From: Toxonevra muliebris
Taxonomy: Eukaryota > Arthropoda > Insecta > Diptera > Pallopteridae
Direction of reading: 5' to 3'
Length of the DNA: 64,000 nt
Assembly (NCBI GenBank): GCA_963691655.1
Contig: OY829326.1
Location: 93,489,235-93,553,234 of the forward strand
The notes beneath the pieces were generated by a model, which worked only from the letters and a program-made list of their open reading frames with translations, did not search any database and was not told where the DNA came from. Position 1 is the first letter of the stretch, and each line of letters begins with the position of its first letter. Shown in pieces: positions 45,746 through 57,002 of this stretch. Made by a program: the position numbers and the translations under genes.

Positions 45746-48700
45746 TATTGCTTGGTTAAAAAGGCAGAAAGTAAATTTACAAGACCAGCACGAATAAAAA
45801 TGCAATGCAGAATTTTTCTAATAAATTGTTTTTAATTGTAATTTCACTTTATCTCGATATAATGATAATTTTTATCTTAAGTAAGTACAATGACTTAATA
45901 AACGATTTTGACTAGAATTTCAAATAAATATGAATTTTAATTTTTCTTATTTGTTTAATACATTATAAATATACATACACACTCTCATATGTATGCATTG
46001 CATAGAAATTACTTTTATTTTCTCAAACAACTTAAACAAAGGAATTAAAAGGAAATACGAGTATGAATAGAAATGTGACTAGAGTATTTTGCATAAATAC
46101 GAGTAGGTATTCAAAATGGCGACTATCTATATACAATGCTGAAATTACGTTGCGTAAACACACACAATTATATAAATAGTTACAATAAATTATCGTTCAA
46201 CATCACTTTCGATTTCATTAAATTTATTAGTGTACAATAAGATTAATTTTTTTTTTTTAATTTTTGCGAAAGTGAAATTACGAGTAAACATTTAAGATTC
46301 AATAAATTTTAATTAAGATTCAAAACTGGAAACTATTTTCCGATTGCAATGTATTTTTTTTATTTCATGTATTTATATTATTTTTTACAATAATTGAATG
46401 CATTGTGAGTAAATATAAAATTGCTGTTGTTGCTTTAGTTTTTCTCTTGTCAACAATAAATAATAAAAGAACAAAAGAACATTTTGAGCAAATTTTTGGT
46501 TAAAGCAAAAATTTCTATAAATATGTAATTGTAAATAAAAAAATAAAGCTTTAATTAATTGTAAATAAATAAATAAATATTTAGCCATTAGCCATAATCA
46601 CCTTTCAGGTACTTATAACATATTTTATATATATATATATTTATATAATATAAAACAAAATTCATAAACCAATAAACAAACAAAAAAAAAATTGCCAACG
46701 AAATTTGTAATTAACTTTTAGAATTTACACACGTATTCACAACAACAAGATTGTAAAATGTTTAAATACTAAACCTTTGAAGCACGTACATCTATGTAAT
46801 GTGCTCATCCCAATAAATCTAGTCATCAGATAAGCTATGACACGTTCCGTCTTCATTCTAAGTAGGTGGGTAGATAGAGTTGTTGTTTTCAATTATATTA
46901 TTGAAAAACAAAATTAACTTTAGACAGTCCAGTTGTTTTGATGCCACATCCTCCTTACTGTTCCGGCAAGAACAGAACATGTCTTTTTTATATTCACCTC
47001 GTGATGTTTAGATATGAGAACAGTCTCCCTAGCTTAATCTTTGAGAACTCACCGAGACCGTACAGAAAGGGTGAATGAAAAGAGCAAAGCAAAGAAAGTG
47101 AGTAGGGATTTCGCTTTCGATTTCTTTGCAACTGCGGTATTATGAGCATTGTGGAGAATACACCAGTCAATGCCACGTGAAGACTGATGTAGGCAAAGAA
47201 AAATCTAGTAACTATTTGGTTCGAATAAGGCAAGTACAGCAGTAATTTTGAAATAAATACGTTATTTAAAAAATAAATAGATAATATATGTTGCATATTA
47301 GAAAATCAATTAGTCCCCTTTTTCACACGGCAAGTTTTGTTGTAGGCAAAAGAGGAGAGACGAGTACAGACTTTCTCGCACCGGTAAGTTTTCTTTTATG
47401 CTGTTCATTCTCTGATATTTTTTCATTTTTATTTGTCATTTTAAGTTGAATTCGAATTGATTTTGGCTTCTTTTTGGAAAAAATAAACATTTTTCATTTG
47501 AAATGTCACTTTTCCTTTTTATTCAATAAACTGATTTTACTTTTCAATTATTTATTAATTTCAATGATATTTTAGTAAAAAGTTTTTCACAATACAAATG
47601 ACGGACAAACTAAAAACAGAATTGCCCAAGAAATCTTGCTGTGTGGAAAAGCAAGCGGCAAGCCCAAAAAAGAATTGGAAACTTGCGTGTGGAAAAGGGG
47701 ACTTATATGGTATAATTTGGTACATTATGATGACAACTGCATCCCTATTGAACCGAAATTTCAATGTTAGATTAATGATGAATCAAGAAATTTTACTTAG
47801 TTTCAGCTCTAAACACTTTAGAGGAGAACAATGACAAAATATTACCTCACATTTTAAGCTTATTTATTTTACTAGAACAAATTTGTAACATAAAACTGAA
47901 CAAAAAAATTAATTTCTTTATGAAATGGTCACATTTTGAAGGAAAGTATTTTTAATATTGAATAGAAAACTTTTATATTCAAGATACAGATATACAATGG
48001 GGTGGCCAGATAAAAGTTACCACCCTACATTTTTGGAAATCAAGTAAAATTTATTTCAAAAGTTGGAAATTTTATTTTGAGCGCTTGCTTGTTGTTAAGT
48101 TTGGAATCTTATTTAACAAAAAATACATTTTAATTTCAGAAAGTCCGTTTTACATATATTTTTTTTCAGTTTCAAAGTATTAACCCATTAGTTGCATATT
48201 TTAAACGTTTCATATTACTGAGATATTTCTGTAGCAATTTTTATGCAATCTTGCAATTTATTTTATATTTAAAATTAGTCATAAATAAATTAAAATTGGA
48301 AAACCTGAATTTTTTCAAAATGTTATATAAATATCATGGAGATCTTTTTATAAAATTTTTTGTTACTTGTTATAACTGTTTTTGCTTACTCATATGATAT
48401 TTATATGACATGAAATTCGTAATCAGAGCCTTCTAAAACAAGATGTGTAGTAGTTTCCTCGTTTGTAAATTATATATTTAGAACGTTGACATTTTTGACA
48501 TTAAAATCGTAATTAGCGACTTCAAACACAAATGGTAGGTGCTTTTAATTCAACTCGCAGTGATGGAAAAATGTGCCCTTGAAAAGGTTAAGTGATCGCT
48601 CGAAAATAATGTTTTTAATTACATTTATGTCAATTAAATAATAACTGTTTGTTAATATAACTTTATTCTACTCTAGCCGATTAAAGAAAGTGTAGAGATT

Positions 48701-49789
48701 TAGAATTAAAGATGGTAGTCTGTATTGCGGTTGGCAGTTATAGTCGGCAACTGCGACAACATTTTTTTTGTTGTTTCTGTACGTATTAGTGCGATTTTAA
48801 TGGCCCCAAGTGTATTTACAGAGTGCATAAAATACATCTATTGCATTTTCTTATATACAATAAGATATCCATTTAAACTTTTGGACATTCCAGTTAAAAT
48901 TTCGTAGAATAGAGAAAATAATATGTCACAAAATACATTGTCACAAAAACACTGTCGGCTTTAAGAGGTTAAAGAAGAATTTACAAAAGTCCGCCGCTTT
49001 ATTACATACATATTAAGGGCCTCGCCCCTGGTCGTAACACATCGTAACAAAACGATTTATTTTTTTTTTTTTAATTTGACCTATTTACATCGATATCTTT
49101 TGAATCACTTAGCCAATTAAAAATCCAATTATGAAAAAGTTGAAAAATGAAAAAATTACAATATCTAATAAAATGATCCATAAAAAAGTTTTAGCCATGA
49201 TTTTCGAATTCAGCGGGAGTTAATTAATTTTATAAACTAACGAATTTTTGAAGTCATCTGTATTTGATATTATAAAATTGACGTTACGTAACGCAGTTGA
49301 TGCCAAATAAAAGCTCTCAAATTATAAATAGACAAAAATGATTGAACCTACCTTTAGGCTACTCAAATTTTAATTAAAATGAATATTAACGTAACTCTGC
49401 TTGTATATTCAAAAATTTGTGTAGAATGGTTCAACTTGCATGTGATTCTATTGAAAGCTTGAACCCAAATGCGATGTAATACTGAGTTTTGTTTAATTTT
49501 TAATACTTCACCCTTATATGAGATTACAATACCCTAACTCAAGCTATGCTTTCTTTTATTTTTTTCCTTACAGAATTGATGAAACTCAAAATCTATTTCA
49601 TGTCAAAATTATCATATTAGAGTCATGTGATGCCAGTGATTTATGCACAGATGTGAAATAGATTTCAGAGTTTTCCCTGCTACGAAAAAGAATCATGAAT
49701 ACGTGTGCACATGTGCCAATAAAGTGTAAAATATAAAAATAAATTCTTCACTTTTTCTCTGACTTATTTATGTGTTATGATGTAATTAT
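45746..49789. other. Interval between the receptor and ewg
   Basis: About 4 kb, very AT-rich, between two convergent genes. No domain-bearing frame was found. It should hold the long 3' untranslated region of ewg on the minus strand. CGTAACACATCGTAACAAAACG at about 49034-49055 resembles the inverse of CGTTTTGTTACGTTGCGTTACG at about 34608-34629, a dispersed repeat. Confidence 0.4.
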
Positions 49790-49981
49790 TTATTGCTCCA
49801 TTATTATAGTATCCTCCGCCTTAACATTACCGGTATGTATGACCTCCATTGTTTTCAGTGTGCCATCTTTGAGACTAACCAGTTGCAGAACCTGAGGCTC
49901 TGATCCGGCAGCGCCCTGTATCATCATTTGATGCATGCCTGGCGATACGGTGATGGTTTCAAGTTGATCACCATTTTCCAC
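49790..49981 (-). CDS. ewg: ewg exon 7 (alternative neural-type C-terminus)
   Basis: Acceptor ATTACAG, then VENGDQLETITVSPGMHQMM and further to TIIMEQ and TAA, 63 codons. The end matches the NRF1 C-terminal pattern. In Drosophila this last exon is joined preferentially in neurons under ELAV control. AATAAA overlaps the stop codon (CAATAAAT), but a true 3' end further down is likely. Confidence 0.85.
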   Translation of the reverse strand: MENGDQLETITVSPGMHQMMIQGAAGSEPQVLQLVSLKDGTLKTMEVIHTGNVKAEDTIIMEQ

Positions 49982-52900
49982 CTGTAATCGTATGAAATAG
50001 TAAAGTTTTAAAATATTTCGGGAAAGAACACATAAATATTTTGCAAAAGATAATTTTACAATTTCTGCAATTAAACATTTTTTGTTTTTATTTTCATCAT
50101 CAAAATCTGAAAGAATCTCAGTCTTTTTGTCCTTAGGACACACCTCTCTAGAAATCAAAAGCAAAATTAAAACTGTAAATAAAAATATATAAGAAGAAAA
50201 ACAATTAAATAAAATGAATAGTTAAAATTATAAATTACCGTTTAGATTTGAAAACAAAAAGTTCAACCAGATTATGTGTTTTTTTTTATTAGTTTTGATT
50301 GCATTAAAAACTTTGTTGTTAAATTATTTTCTTTAACAGTAATTCCAATGTTTATTTTTATAAAAAATATAGTTTACATAAAATCACAACAATAAAAAGT
50401 TTAATAAATTTTATTAGCGAAAAAACAAATACAAATTATTTAATAAATTTCGAAGAAAAACATAAAATTATAAACTAAAATTATGCATAAAAAAATAAAA
50501 TCGTACTAATTTACTATAAATTCCAATAAACAATAGAAATATGTTTAAATTAATTTTTTTTTTTTTTTTAATCCAAAATATTTTTTTATTTTGCCTCCCT
50601 GTTTATTTTTTGTGTTATGTAATTTCTTCAATTAAAAAAGAGAGTAATTGCACTTTGTAGGGTTTTCTTAAATATAGCACTTTTTGCGTTGCGAATTGCA
50701 TTCCGTAAATTGGAAATTAACGAAACATTTAACTAATTATAAGGTTCAATTAATTAATTAATTCATTATTTTCACTACAAATCAAATTAAGTTAGTAGTA
50801 AATTTTTGTAAAATTTTCTTTTTTAAAAGAACATTTTATGCACTTGTATATTAAATAAAATTTTTGGTTTTGTTTCAAATTATTAGCAAGCGGATAATTC
50901 AATTCTAGGAACATTCTATGTAAAAACATTTCTGATGTGGGCTCGTTACAACTTTGGTTTAATAAATAACAATTATGTATGTAAAACTAAAAAATAAAAT
51001 AACAATTTTGATTTTGTATCGAAAAAAAAATCAATGATGGCAAGCTTAAACGCAGGTAAAATAGTAAAATAAACTAAAAAATATAATTAATATAAAAGTA
51101 AAGTTTGTATGTAGTGTAACAGAATATACAATAATCATTCTTGATGTAGATAGGTAGGTATGTAGATGAGTATAATGTACTGCGACCACTATATCTCACG
51201 CCCTCAGTAAGAGCTCAGTTCCCTCAAATTTCAAGAGGTCTTTAAAAAGAATTTTTCAAAATTGACTTGATTTTGCGAGCCATCGTTGCACAAAGAGACA
51301 GGCTAGTAATCTGGTGGTCTGGTTTCACTAGTATTGATATGTTTCTGGGGCATTGAAAATCCGAGTGCAATACACAAAGAGGAATTACTTCCTCTCAAAG
51401 TTGGAGGAGGAAAGGTTATTGGCCAATATTTTTGTTGCCAACACTGTAACTGGTGAACGCTACTGAACTTGTTGTTCATCGTTCTTGTTGCCGCAAATTT
51501 GAGAATTGGGTTTGGAGCACAACACTGGAAATCGACAGTAGCAATTTAATTAAGTAGCCCATTCAAGCAATTTTACAGAAGTATGTTGAAACCATTTACA
51601 AGCCAATTTTGATTATAGGTTCTTAAAAGTTCGTACTTGGGTTCCTTGCCTTGGTATTCTAGTGGCAGCATATTAGACTTTCATTCTTTCATTCCGGGCT
51701 CAATTTCTCGCAAGAACATACCCTCTTAACTATTTCTTACCTATCTTTTTTTCTAATCAACGTATGCTTTTGTTTTAATAGCTTTAAAAAGAATACGGCT
51801 TGTGTGATTTTTTGTCTGAACTTAGAATTGAACCTGTATATTTCACACAAAAGTTTAACACATTAACCATTGTGCTAATGGAAACCATTTACAGAAAGCT
51901 TGTAATGAAAACAAATCCTCTCATTGCTGTTACAGCATACAAACACTAACTTTACATTTTTTTTCTCTAAAATATTATTCTAAAATAAAAAGCTTTTATA
52001 AATTTCTAATTAAATTGACTCCTCTTATTCACGATGTCATTTTCTTGCAACTGCCAAATAATAATAATAATAAAAATAAAAAACACTTAAAAATGTGAGA
52101 CGGTCTGATAAAGTTTCCTCTTACTACTCCGTGCCGCTCCATTTATCCAAACATTAGGCAGCCGCAAAAGACAACGTCTCCCCGTATAAGAAGGAGTCGT
52201 ACAAATTTATATGTACATATACAATATTAAAACTAGTTTGGAAAATATAACGATAATTGCAATAATCAACTGAAAATAATAAAAACAAAAAAAAAATTGT
52301 GAAAAACAATAACGAAACTACTACATAGAGCAATTGCAAGTTCCCGATTTAAAACTTAACACTAAGTATATCTTAATTTTAAAATTTACTTTTAAATTTG
52401 GTGACTAGATGAGAAAGTTGGAAACAACTTTGCTGTTACTTTTTCTTTTACCAAACTTTTTGCTAAACTAACTACGAAGATATTCATAAAAAAACACAAA
52501 ACAGCGGAAAACTGTTGCGCTTCCAATTGAAACATTCTAATTTTCTACTTTTTCTAATTTAATGGCTTTGGTTGGCAAAGTAGTATCACTACCACCACCA
52601 CCATCAGCATCAACAGAGTTGACGACATCGCCACTGTTACCACTAACGCTGACATCCACATGGCCCGTTTGGCTGTCAACAATGTGTATATTCAGAAGAT
52701 TCTCAGATGTGGTGTTGTTTTCGAGTTTAATTGGCACAGTTTTTGAAAAATTTTGCTTACGTCGTTTTTGACTGTTGCTGCGTTTTGTTATTGACGCTTT
52801 GCCTACGACTGTCGCGGGAGTACCAGTAGTAGTTACAACAATGGGTAGCGGCACTAAGCTTGTTGTAATTCCACCAATTTTATTGTTATTGTTATTATTA

Positions 52901-55900
52901 TTTATTGTATTGTTGTTATTGTTTATATTTGCTGCTAAGTTTGTGTTGTTGATGTTAAAACTAAGCGGATTCGCATGTAAATTACCTGCAATCATAGCTT
53001 TTGTTGTTGCAGTTTGAATTTGATTTTGCTGTTGTTGTTGTTGTAGCTGTTGTTGTTGATGATGTTGGTGGTGTGGTTGACTAGAGTTATTACTTAAACT
53101 AGATTGATTGAATATTTGGCAACGTGTTTGATTATTACAACTATTACTACTACGACTATTATTATTACTACTATTACTATTATTATTATTAGCTACATTT
53201 GTTTGGTTTTGATTTGCATTCGGTGGCATAGTTTGGCTAGTTGCAGCCAGTAGTCGGGGTCCCGAGCCTGGTGCTGTTGCCGCCATTATTGAATAACACT
53301 GTATGTGATTATTATTGTTATTATTATGAGAATCTACCTGCATGGGTGTAATGCACACTGTTCCATCGCTATTGGTGTGTATTTGCTGAATGTTGGCAAT
53401 CATTGAATTATACATGGCAGATGTAACTGGAACGGTTATCATACTTGTTACAGGATAGCCTGAAAGATGACGTAATAAAATAGACTGTGAGATTGTTTGG
53501 GCGACTTAAATGCAAACTCTGTTCTAACGCACCTTGGCCATCCTCGGCTGTTATGTAAATTTGCCCATCTTGGCCGACCTCAGTCAAATCGACAGTCATA
53601 TTCTCATGGCCATTCACATCGCCAAGGCTCTGTACTGTTTGTATAGTGGCGCCTCCTTCGCCTTGATGAAGCTTCAATTACAACATATAAATATTAAAAC
53701 GTAGACTTAAATAAAACTTAGAAAAAAGATGTGTTCGCTTTACCGTAGCGACGCCCTGGACTTGCGCTGTTGAACCATCGGGTAATGTGATTATTGGATT
53801 ATTAGGATCGACTTGTATCAGTGAGACAGTACCATCTGCATTTTGTGAGAGCACCGTTTGTGTATACTGCAAAAAGAAAAGATAATTTAATTTTCATTTG
53901 TATCATTTAGCAGAAAAATTAGAGCTGGAAACCAAAAATTGTACAAAAATAAAATAAGAAAAGGAAAAGTTAAACGTTAAAAAAAAAATGCAACAAAACG
54001 ACATAAATAAAAGGAAAAATAGAGAAAAAACATTTTCGTTTTATTAGTTAAAAAGCTAAAATAAAAAAAAAAAACAAAAAAAAAAAACATAACAAAACAA
54101 TCTTAAGCTAACAAAAATCGCAACTTAAAAAATTCAAGAAATAATAAAAATGTTTGTTTTTCATCCAGGCACTGGTAAACTCAAACATTAACAAGAACTT
54201 TAAGCTTTTATATATTTTATTGTTAGTACGAACATCAACATCGCTCAAAGACATCGGATCGATGCAAACCTGCGTGTTTGCAATGTTTTGTGCGTTTGTG
54301 GTAGAGATGACCGTCATCTCATTACTTCTCGTCTGATGTGACTGATGGTGTTGCTGTGACTGTTGTGGCGCAGTGCAGATCTCGATTTTCGTCGATGCCG
54401 GCAGTGTAGCCGTTGTTGTCACATGCTGATTATTCGTACTCTGTATAATGGTCGGTTGTGGATTATTATTATGCAAATTTGGATTATGTGTTGTGATCAC
54501 TGTGCCAGCGCTGTTGATTTTCACCACGTTTACTTGCTACATGCGAAATGTGCGAAATCAGAGAAATTTTAAAATTATATTCCCTTTTTTATTCTACAAA
54601 CATGATTAAATGATTTAATTTTTATACTTAGGCTAATATATTTAGTTACCTATTCATACATATTTTATGCTGAAAACGATATTGCTTAATTTTACAAACA
54701 TACATCTTTATACATATAAAAATGAAAATATATGTGTAGGTCTCGAAATAACACCGAAGCCACAGCACAAATTGACACAAAAATTTGTACAATGATGCAA
54801 TATGTTACTGGTCATAAAATAGACACATTTTGAGTTCAAAATACAATTGAAGTATTATTTGCACATGGCTTTCTGTTTCAATATAATTATAAATAATATC
54901 TAACTGCGAATATGAATAAAATAAAAACAGCAGAAGGAAAGATGTACTTTATATGGGAGAGGGCGCACTCTGTATGTCAAATGAATCCAAAATAAATGTC
55001 ATTTTATAAGAGCAATGAGAAAATATTAACATTTTTACGCATCAAAATTGATAACAAAAAAAATAATGTTCGTCTTCCGTATAAATAATTTCGTTTTGGA
55101 GAAAATTTTTTATTTATTCTGGATTTTGTAGCCACCAAAACAAAATGTTTTAAGTGCGTACTTTTTTACTTCATAAAAAATATAGATTATATAGAAAATT
55201 ATTTTACTTTTGTATTCAAAATGACGACAAAAAGACAAGAGAAAATTATTGGAGCATTGAATCGAAGAAACGTTAGCCCAAAAACGATGTAAAGTTGATT
55301 TTAGGCGAATTTAAAACTATTGCTTTCATTAATTAATATTCAAAGCCCAATTTATACTTTTTTATAATTTTACCACATTTGAGTATGAAGTAGAATCATA
55401 AAAATAAAATATAGAATAATATCAAAAAGTTCATAACATAGACACTAAATAACAAAATGTTGGAAATTTTTTTATCCAGATGACCATTGTTATTGGCATT
55501 CTCTATTGCATATTAAACACCCATAACAACACAAGTGCGCCACAGTACTCAGACTCAATTACAGCAGCACTGATAAGTTAAATTGAAAAAAGGGTGCAAA
55601 TTTTCTAAAACTACCTAAGACGACACTTGATATAAATTCATCCCTTTTTATATTGTTGAGTGTAAGCCAAAACAACGAACATGAAAAAATATGTTGTGAG
55701 AAAAATCGATTTTTATGTTTAATGAAAAGAAAGTTTGCAATTATAAAATCATGCCGGTGTTCTGATGAACTATGGGCTTGCCAATGCTTAATTGTGAAGC
55801 ATATTTAAGTCGAAAGTGGTAAAAATACCTATTGGTGGTTTGGCAACTACCCAATGGTATTTGCAATATATTTTCAATTATTAAGTTACTCGCTCATAAA

Positions 55901-57002
55901 ATTGGTTTTTATTTTCCTGATTTCAATTCTTTTATACTTACATTATGTGTCGTGTTAGTTGCGGCATTGGATACTTGTTGTGCTATCGTCGTCGTTATGG
56001 GTTCTTCATCATCTTCGTCTTCGCCTGTCTGGGAGATCAACTGATTAATCTTATCTTCATCATCGGCGAACGTAGGCAAAAGATCCTCACGTCCATGATA
56101 TTTGTAGCAATTAATGACAATCTTACGCAAAGCATGAGTCCAGCTTATCTATAAAACAACAAAATGCATTAAAATGCGAATGAATTTCGTTTACTATAAT
56201 GGGGATAACGCACTCTCACCTTCTGCTTGTCATCTTCAGAGCGTGCATCCATGCGGACATTAGCCCACGGTAATTCTTTAGGCCACCATGGTGGGCGTGT
56301 TGATTCACGACCCCAGCCCGGCTTACCACGGCCCGTAGAATACTTCAGCATTAGAGGAATAAACGCACGCAACTGTGCCTGTGTCATTTTCTCAACTGGG
56401 GTTGGTATTCCATCGATAATTAATGGGGGCAATTCGAAAAGCGAAGGATCTTCTTGCGGTGGAGGCGGCGCCTGTTGTGCCAATGCACTTTCCAATTCTT
56501 CCATGACAATATTCTTTAGATTTCGCACCACATCTTCCAACGGTTTAGCGCCAAACACTTTGTAGCTGGTATTGGGTTTGCCGGGTGTGGCTACCAGAAC
56601 CACAGCTTGTTTACCGACACGCCCAGTAAACTCATAAATGATGCCGCGCAATTTGCGCAACAGTCTATTTTGTTGTCGCTTACGTACAGAAGGGTTCGTT
56701 TCGAACGAGTGTGCTTTCTTGCGTTTTTTCGATGAAGCAATCGCAGCTGCTGCGGCCACGCCAACTGGTCCAGCGGCTGCCAACTGATTGGCCACATCAT
56801 CTTGTACTGCCATTTGTGCCAAATCTCCATCGCCGTACATGCTGCCATCAGTGCTAATGATGTCATCATCCTCGTCATCCGAGCACATGCTTATTTGCCC
56901 GTCATCGATCATTTCGATTTTGTAGGTCTTGGAATTGAGGGTCGCTGTGGTTGTGTGTTGTGTTGTGGTGCCGGTGCCAGTCGAGACCGTAGTCACATTC
57001 AT
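49790..57002 (-). CDS. ewg: Erect wing, NRF1-family transcription factor (whole gene, seven coding exons)
   Basis: EWG is the fly homologue of vertebrate NRF1, a nuclear DNA-binding activator needed in neurons and flight-muscle development. Exons joined in order (57002-56220, 56148-55942, 54536-54270, 53866-53744, 53671-53533, 53459-52549, 49981-49790) encode about 873 residues, longer than the roughly 730 of Drosophila. The excess is mostly Asn/Gln/Ser-rich runs in exon 6. The DNA-binding domain is in exons 1-2 (nuclear signal KKRKK near residue 92, RKRQQNRLLRKLRGIIYEFT, GRGKPGWG..RPPWWP, then SWTHALRKIVINCYKYHGRE). The end, VENGDQ..DTIIMEQ, parallels the NRF1 C-terminus. If the last intron is retained the protein stops in exon 6 (stop 52537). 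The exon 3 end is the least certain join. The gene reads as intact. Confidence 0.9.
49982..52548 (-). promoter_or_regulatory. ewg: ewg last intron, candidate ELAV-regulated region
   Basis: The 2.57-kb intron begins with a poor donor (AAA-GTAGAA) and ends with a standard acceptor. In the RNA sense it contains dense U-rich tracts: 52096-52058 reads with two AUUUUU motifs and an AUU repeat, and 52300-52280 has a ten-U run. In Drosophila ELAV binds AU4-6 motifs in the corresponding ewg intron to block early 3'-end formation and favour splicing. That the same holds here is inference. Confidence 0.5.
51655..51730 (+). repeat. Degenerate tRNA-like SINE head inside ewg intron
   Basis: TTGGTATTCTAGTGGCAGCA and GGGCTCAATTTCTCGC are weak A- and B-box relatives. 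The downstream TATTTCTTACCTATC matches that at 18741-18850. It lies antisense in the last ewg intron. Confidence 0.45.
52537..53459 (-). CDS. ewg: ewg exon 6, with in-frame stop if the last intron is retained
   Basis: After acceptor TTTCAG the frame completes a Gly codon and reads YPVTSMITVPVTSAMYNSMI, IQQIHTNSDGTVCITPMQVD, long Asn/Ser and Gln runs, and VPLPIVVTTTGTPATVVGKA. It ends KAIKLEKVEN and a TAG at 52539-52537. When spliced, exon 6 stops after K at 52549 and exon 7 supplies VENGDQ. The homopolymer runs are typical of dipteran transcription factors and explain much of the length gain. Confidence 0.85.
53533..53671 (-). CDS. ewg: ewg exon 5
   Basis: 139 bp. It reads LHQGEGGATIQTVQSLGDVN and on to YITAEDGQ with one base of the next Gly (phase 1). 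Acceptor TTGAAG, donor CAAG-GTGCGT, then a 73-bp intron. It corresponds to the NRF1 activation region (QGGEMTIQT-like). Confidence 0.85.
53744..53866 (-). CDS. ewg: ewg exon 4
   Basis: 123 bp, phase 0 at both ends. Acceptor TTTTTGCAG, then YTQTVLSQNADGTVSLIQVD to QVQGVAT, donor ACG-GTAAAG. NADGTVSLIQV is the conserved NRF1 block NPDGTVSLIQV. Confidence 0.9.
54270..54536 (-). CDS. ewg: ewg exon 3
   Basis: 267 bp from acceptor CATGTAG, reading QVNVVKINSAGTVITTHNPN and then Thr/Gln/His-rich sequence. The 3' boundary is chosen at CAG-GTTTGC (54270) because it keeps phase 0 with exon 4 and is the best donor. The open frame continues past it, so a boundary slightly downstream is possible. Poorly conserved, probably a linker. 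Confidence 0.65.
54537..55941 (-). other. ewg: ewg intron 2
   Basis: 1.4-kb AT-rich intron between GTAAGT (55941) and CATGTAG. No nested gene or recognisable repeat. Confidence 0.6.
55942..56148 (-). CDS. ewg: ewg exon 2, end of the DNA-binding domain
   Basis: 207 bp, phase 0 at both ends. ISWTHALRKIVINCYKYHGR and EDLLPTF match the C-terminal part of the NRF1 DNA-binding/dimerisation region. An acidic linker (EDEDDEEPITTTIAQQ) follows. Acceptor TTTTATAG, donor AAT-GTAAGT. Confidence 0.9.
56220..57002 (-). CDS. ewg: ewg exon 1, N-terminus and most of the DNA-binding domain
   Basis: 261 codons from the ATG at 57002. An acidic N-terminal region (SDDEDDD) and an Ala-rich stretch are followed by a KKRKK nuclear signal at about residue 92. 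The NRF1/EWG signature domain comes next, including LRKLRGIIYEFTGRVGKQAV, PPLIIDGIPTPVEKMTQAQL and RPPWWPKELPWANVR. The donor is AAG-GTGAGA at 56219; reading on would stop after a short non-conserved tail. Confidence 0.95.

Noticed and set aside
52562..53017. Plus-strand hydrophobic frames opposite ewg exon 6
   Set aside because: They are antisense shadows of Asn/Gln repeat codons and have no independent gene signals.
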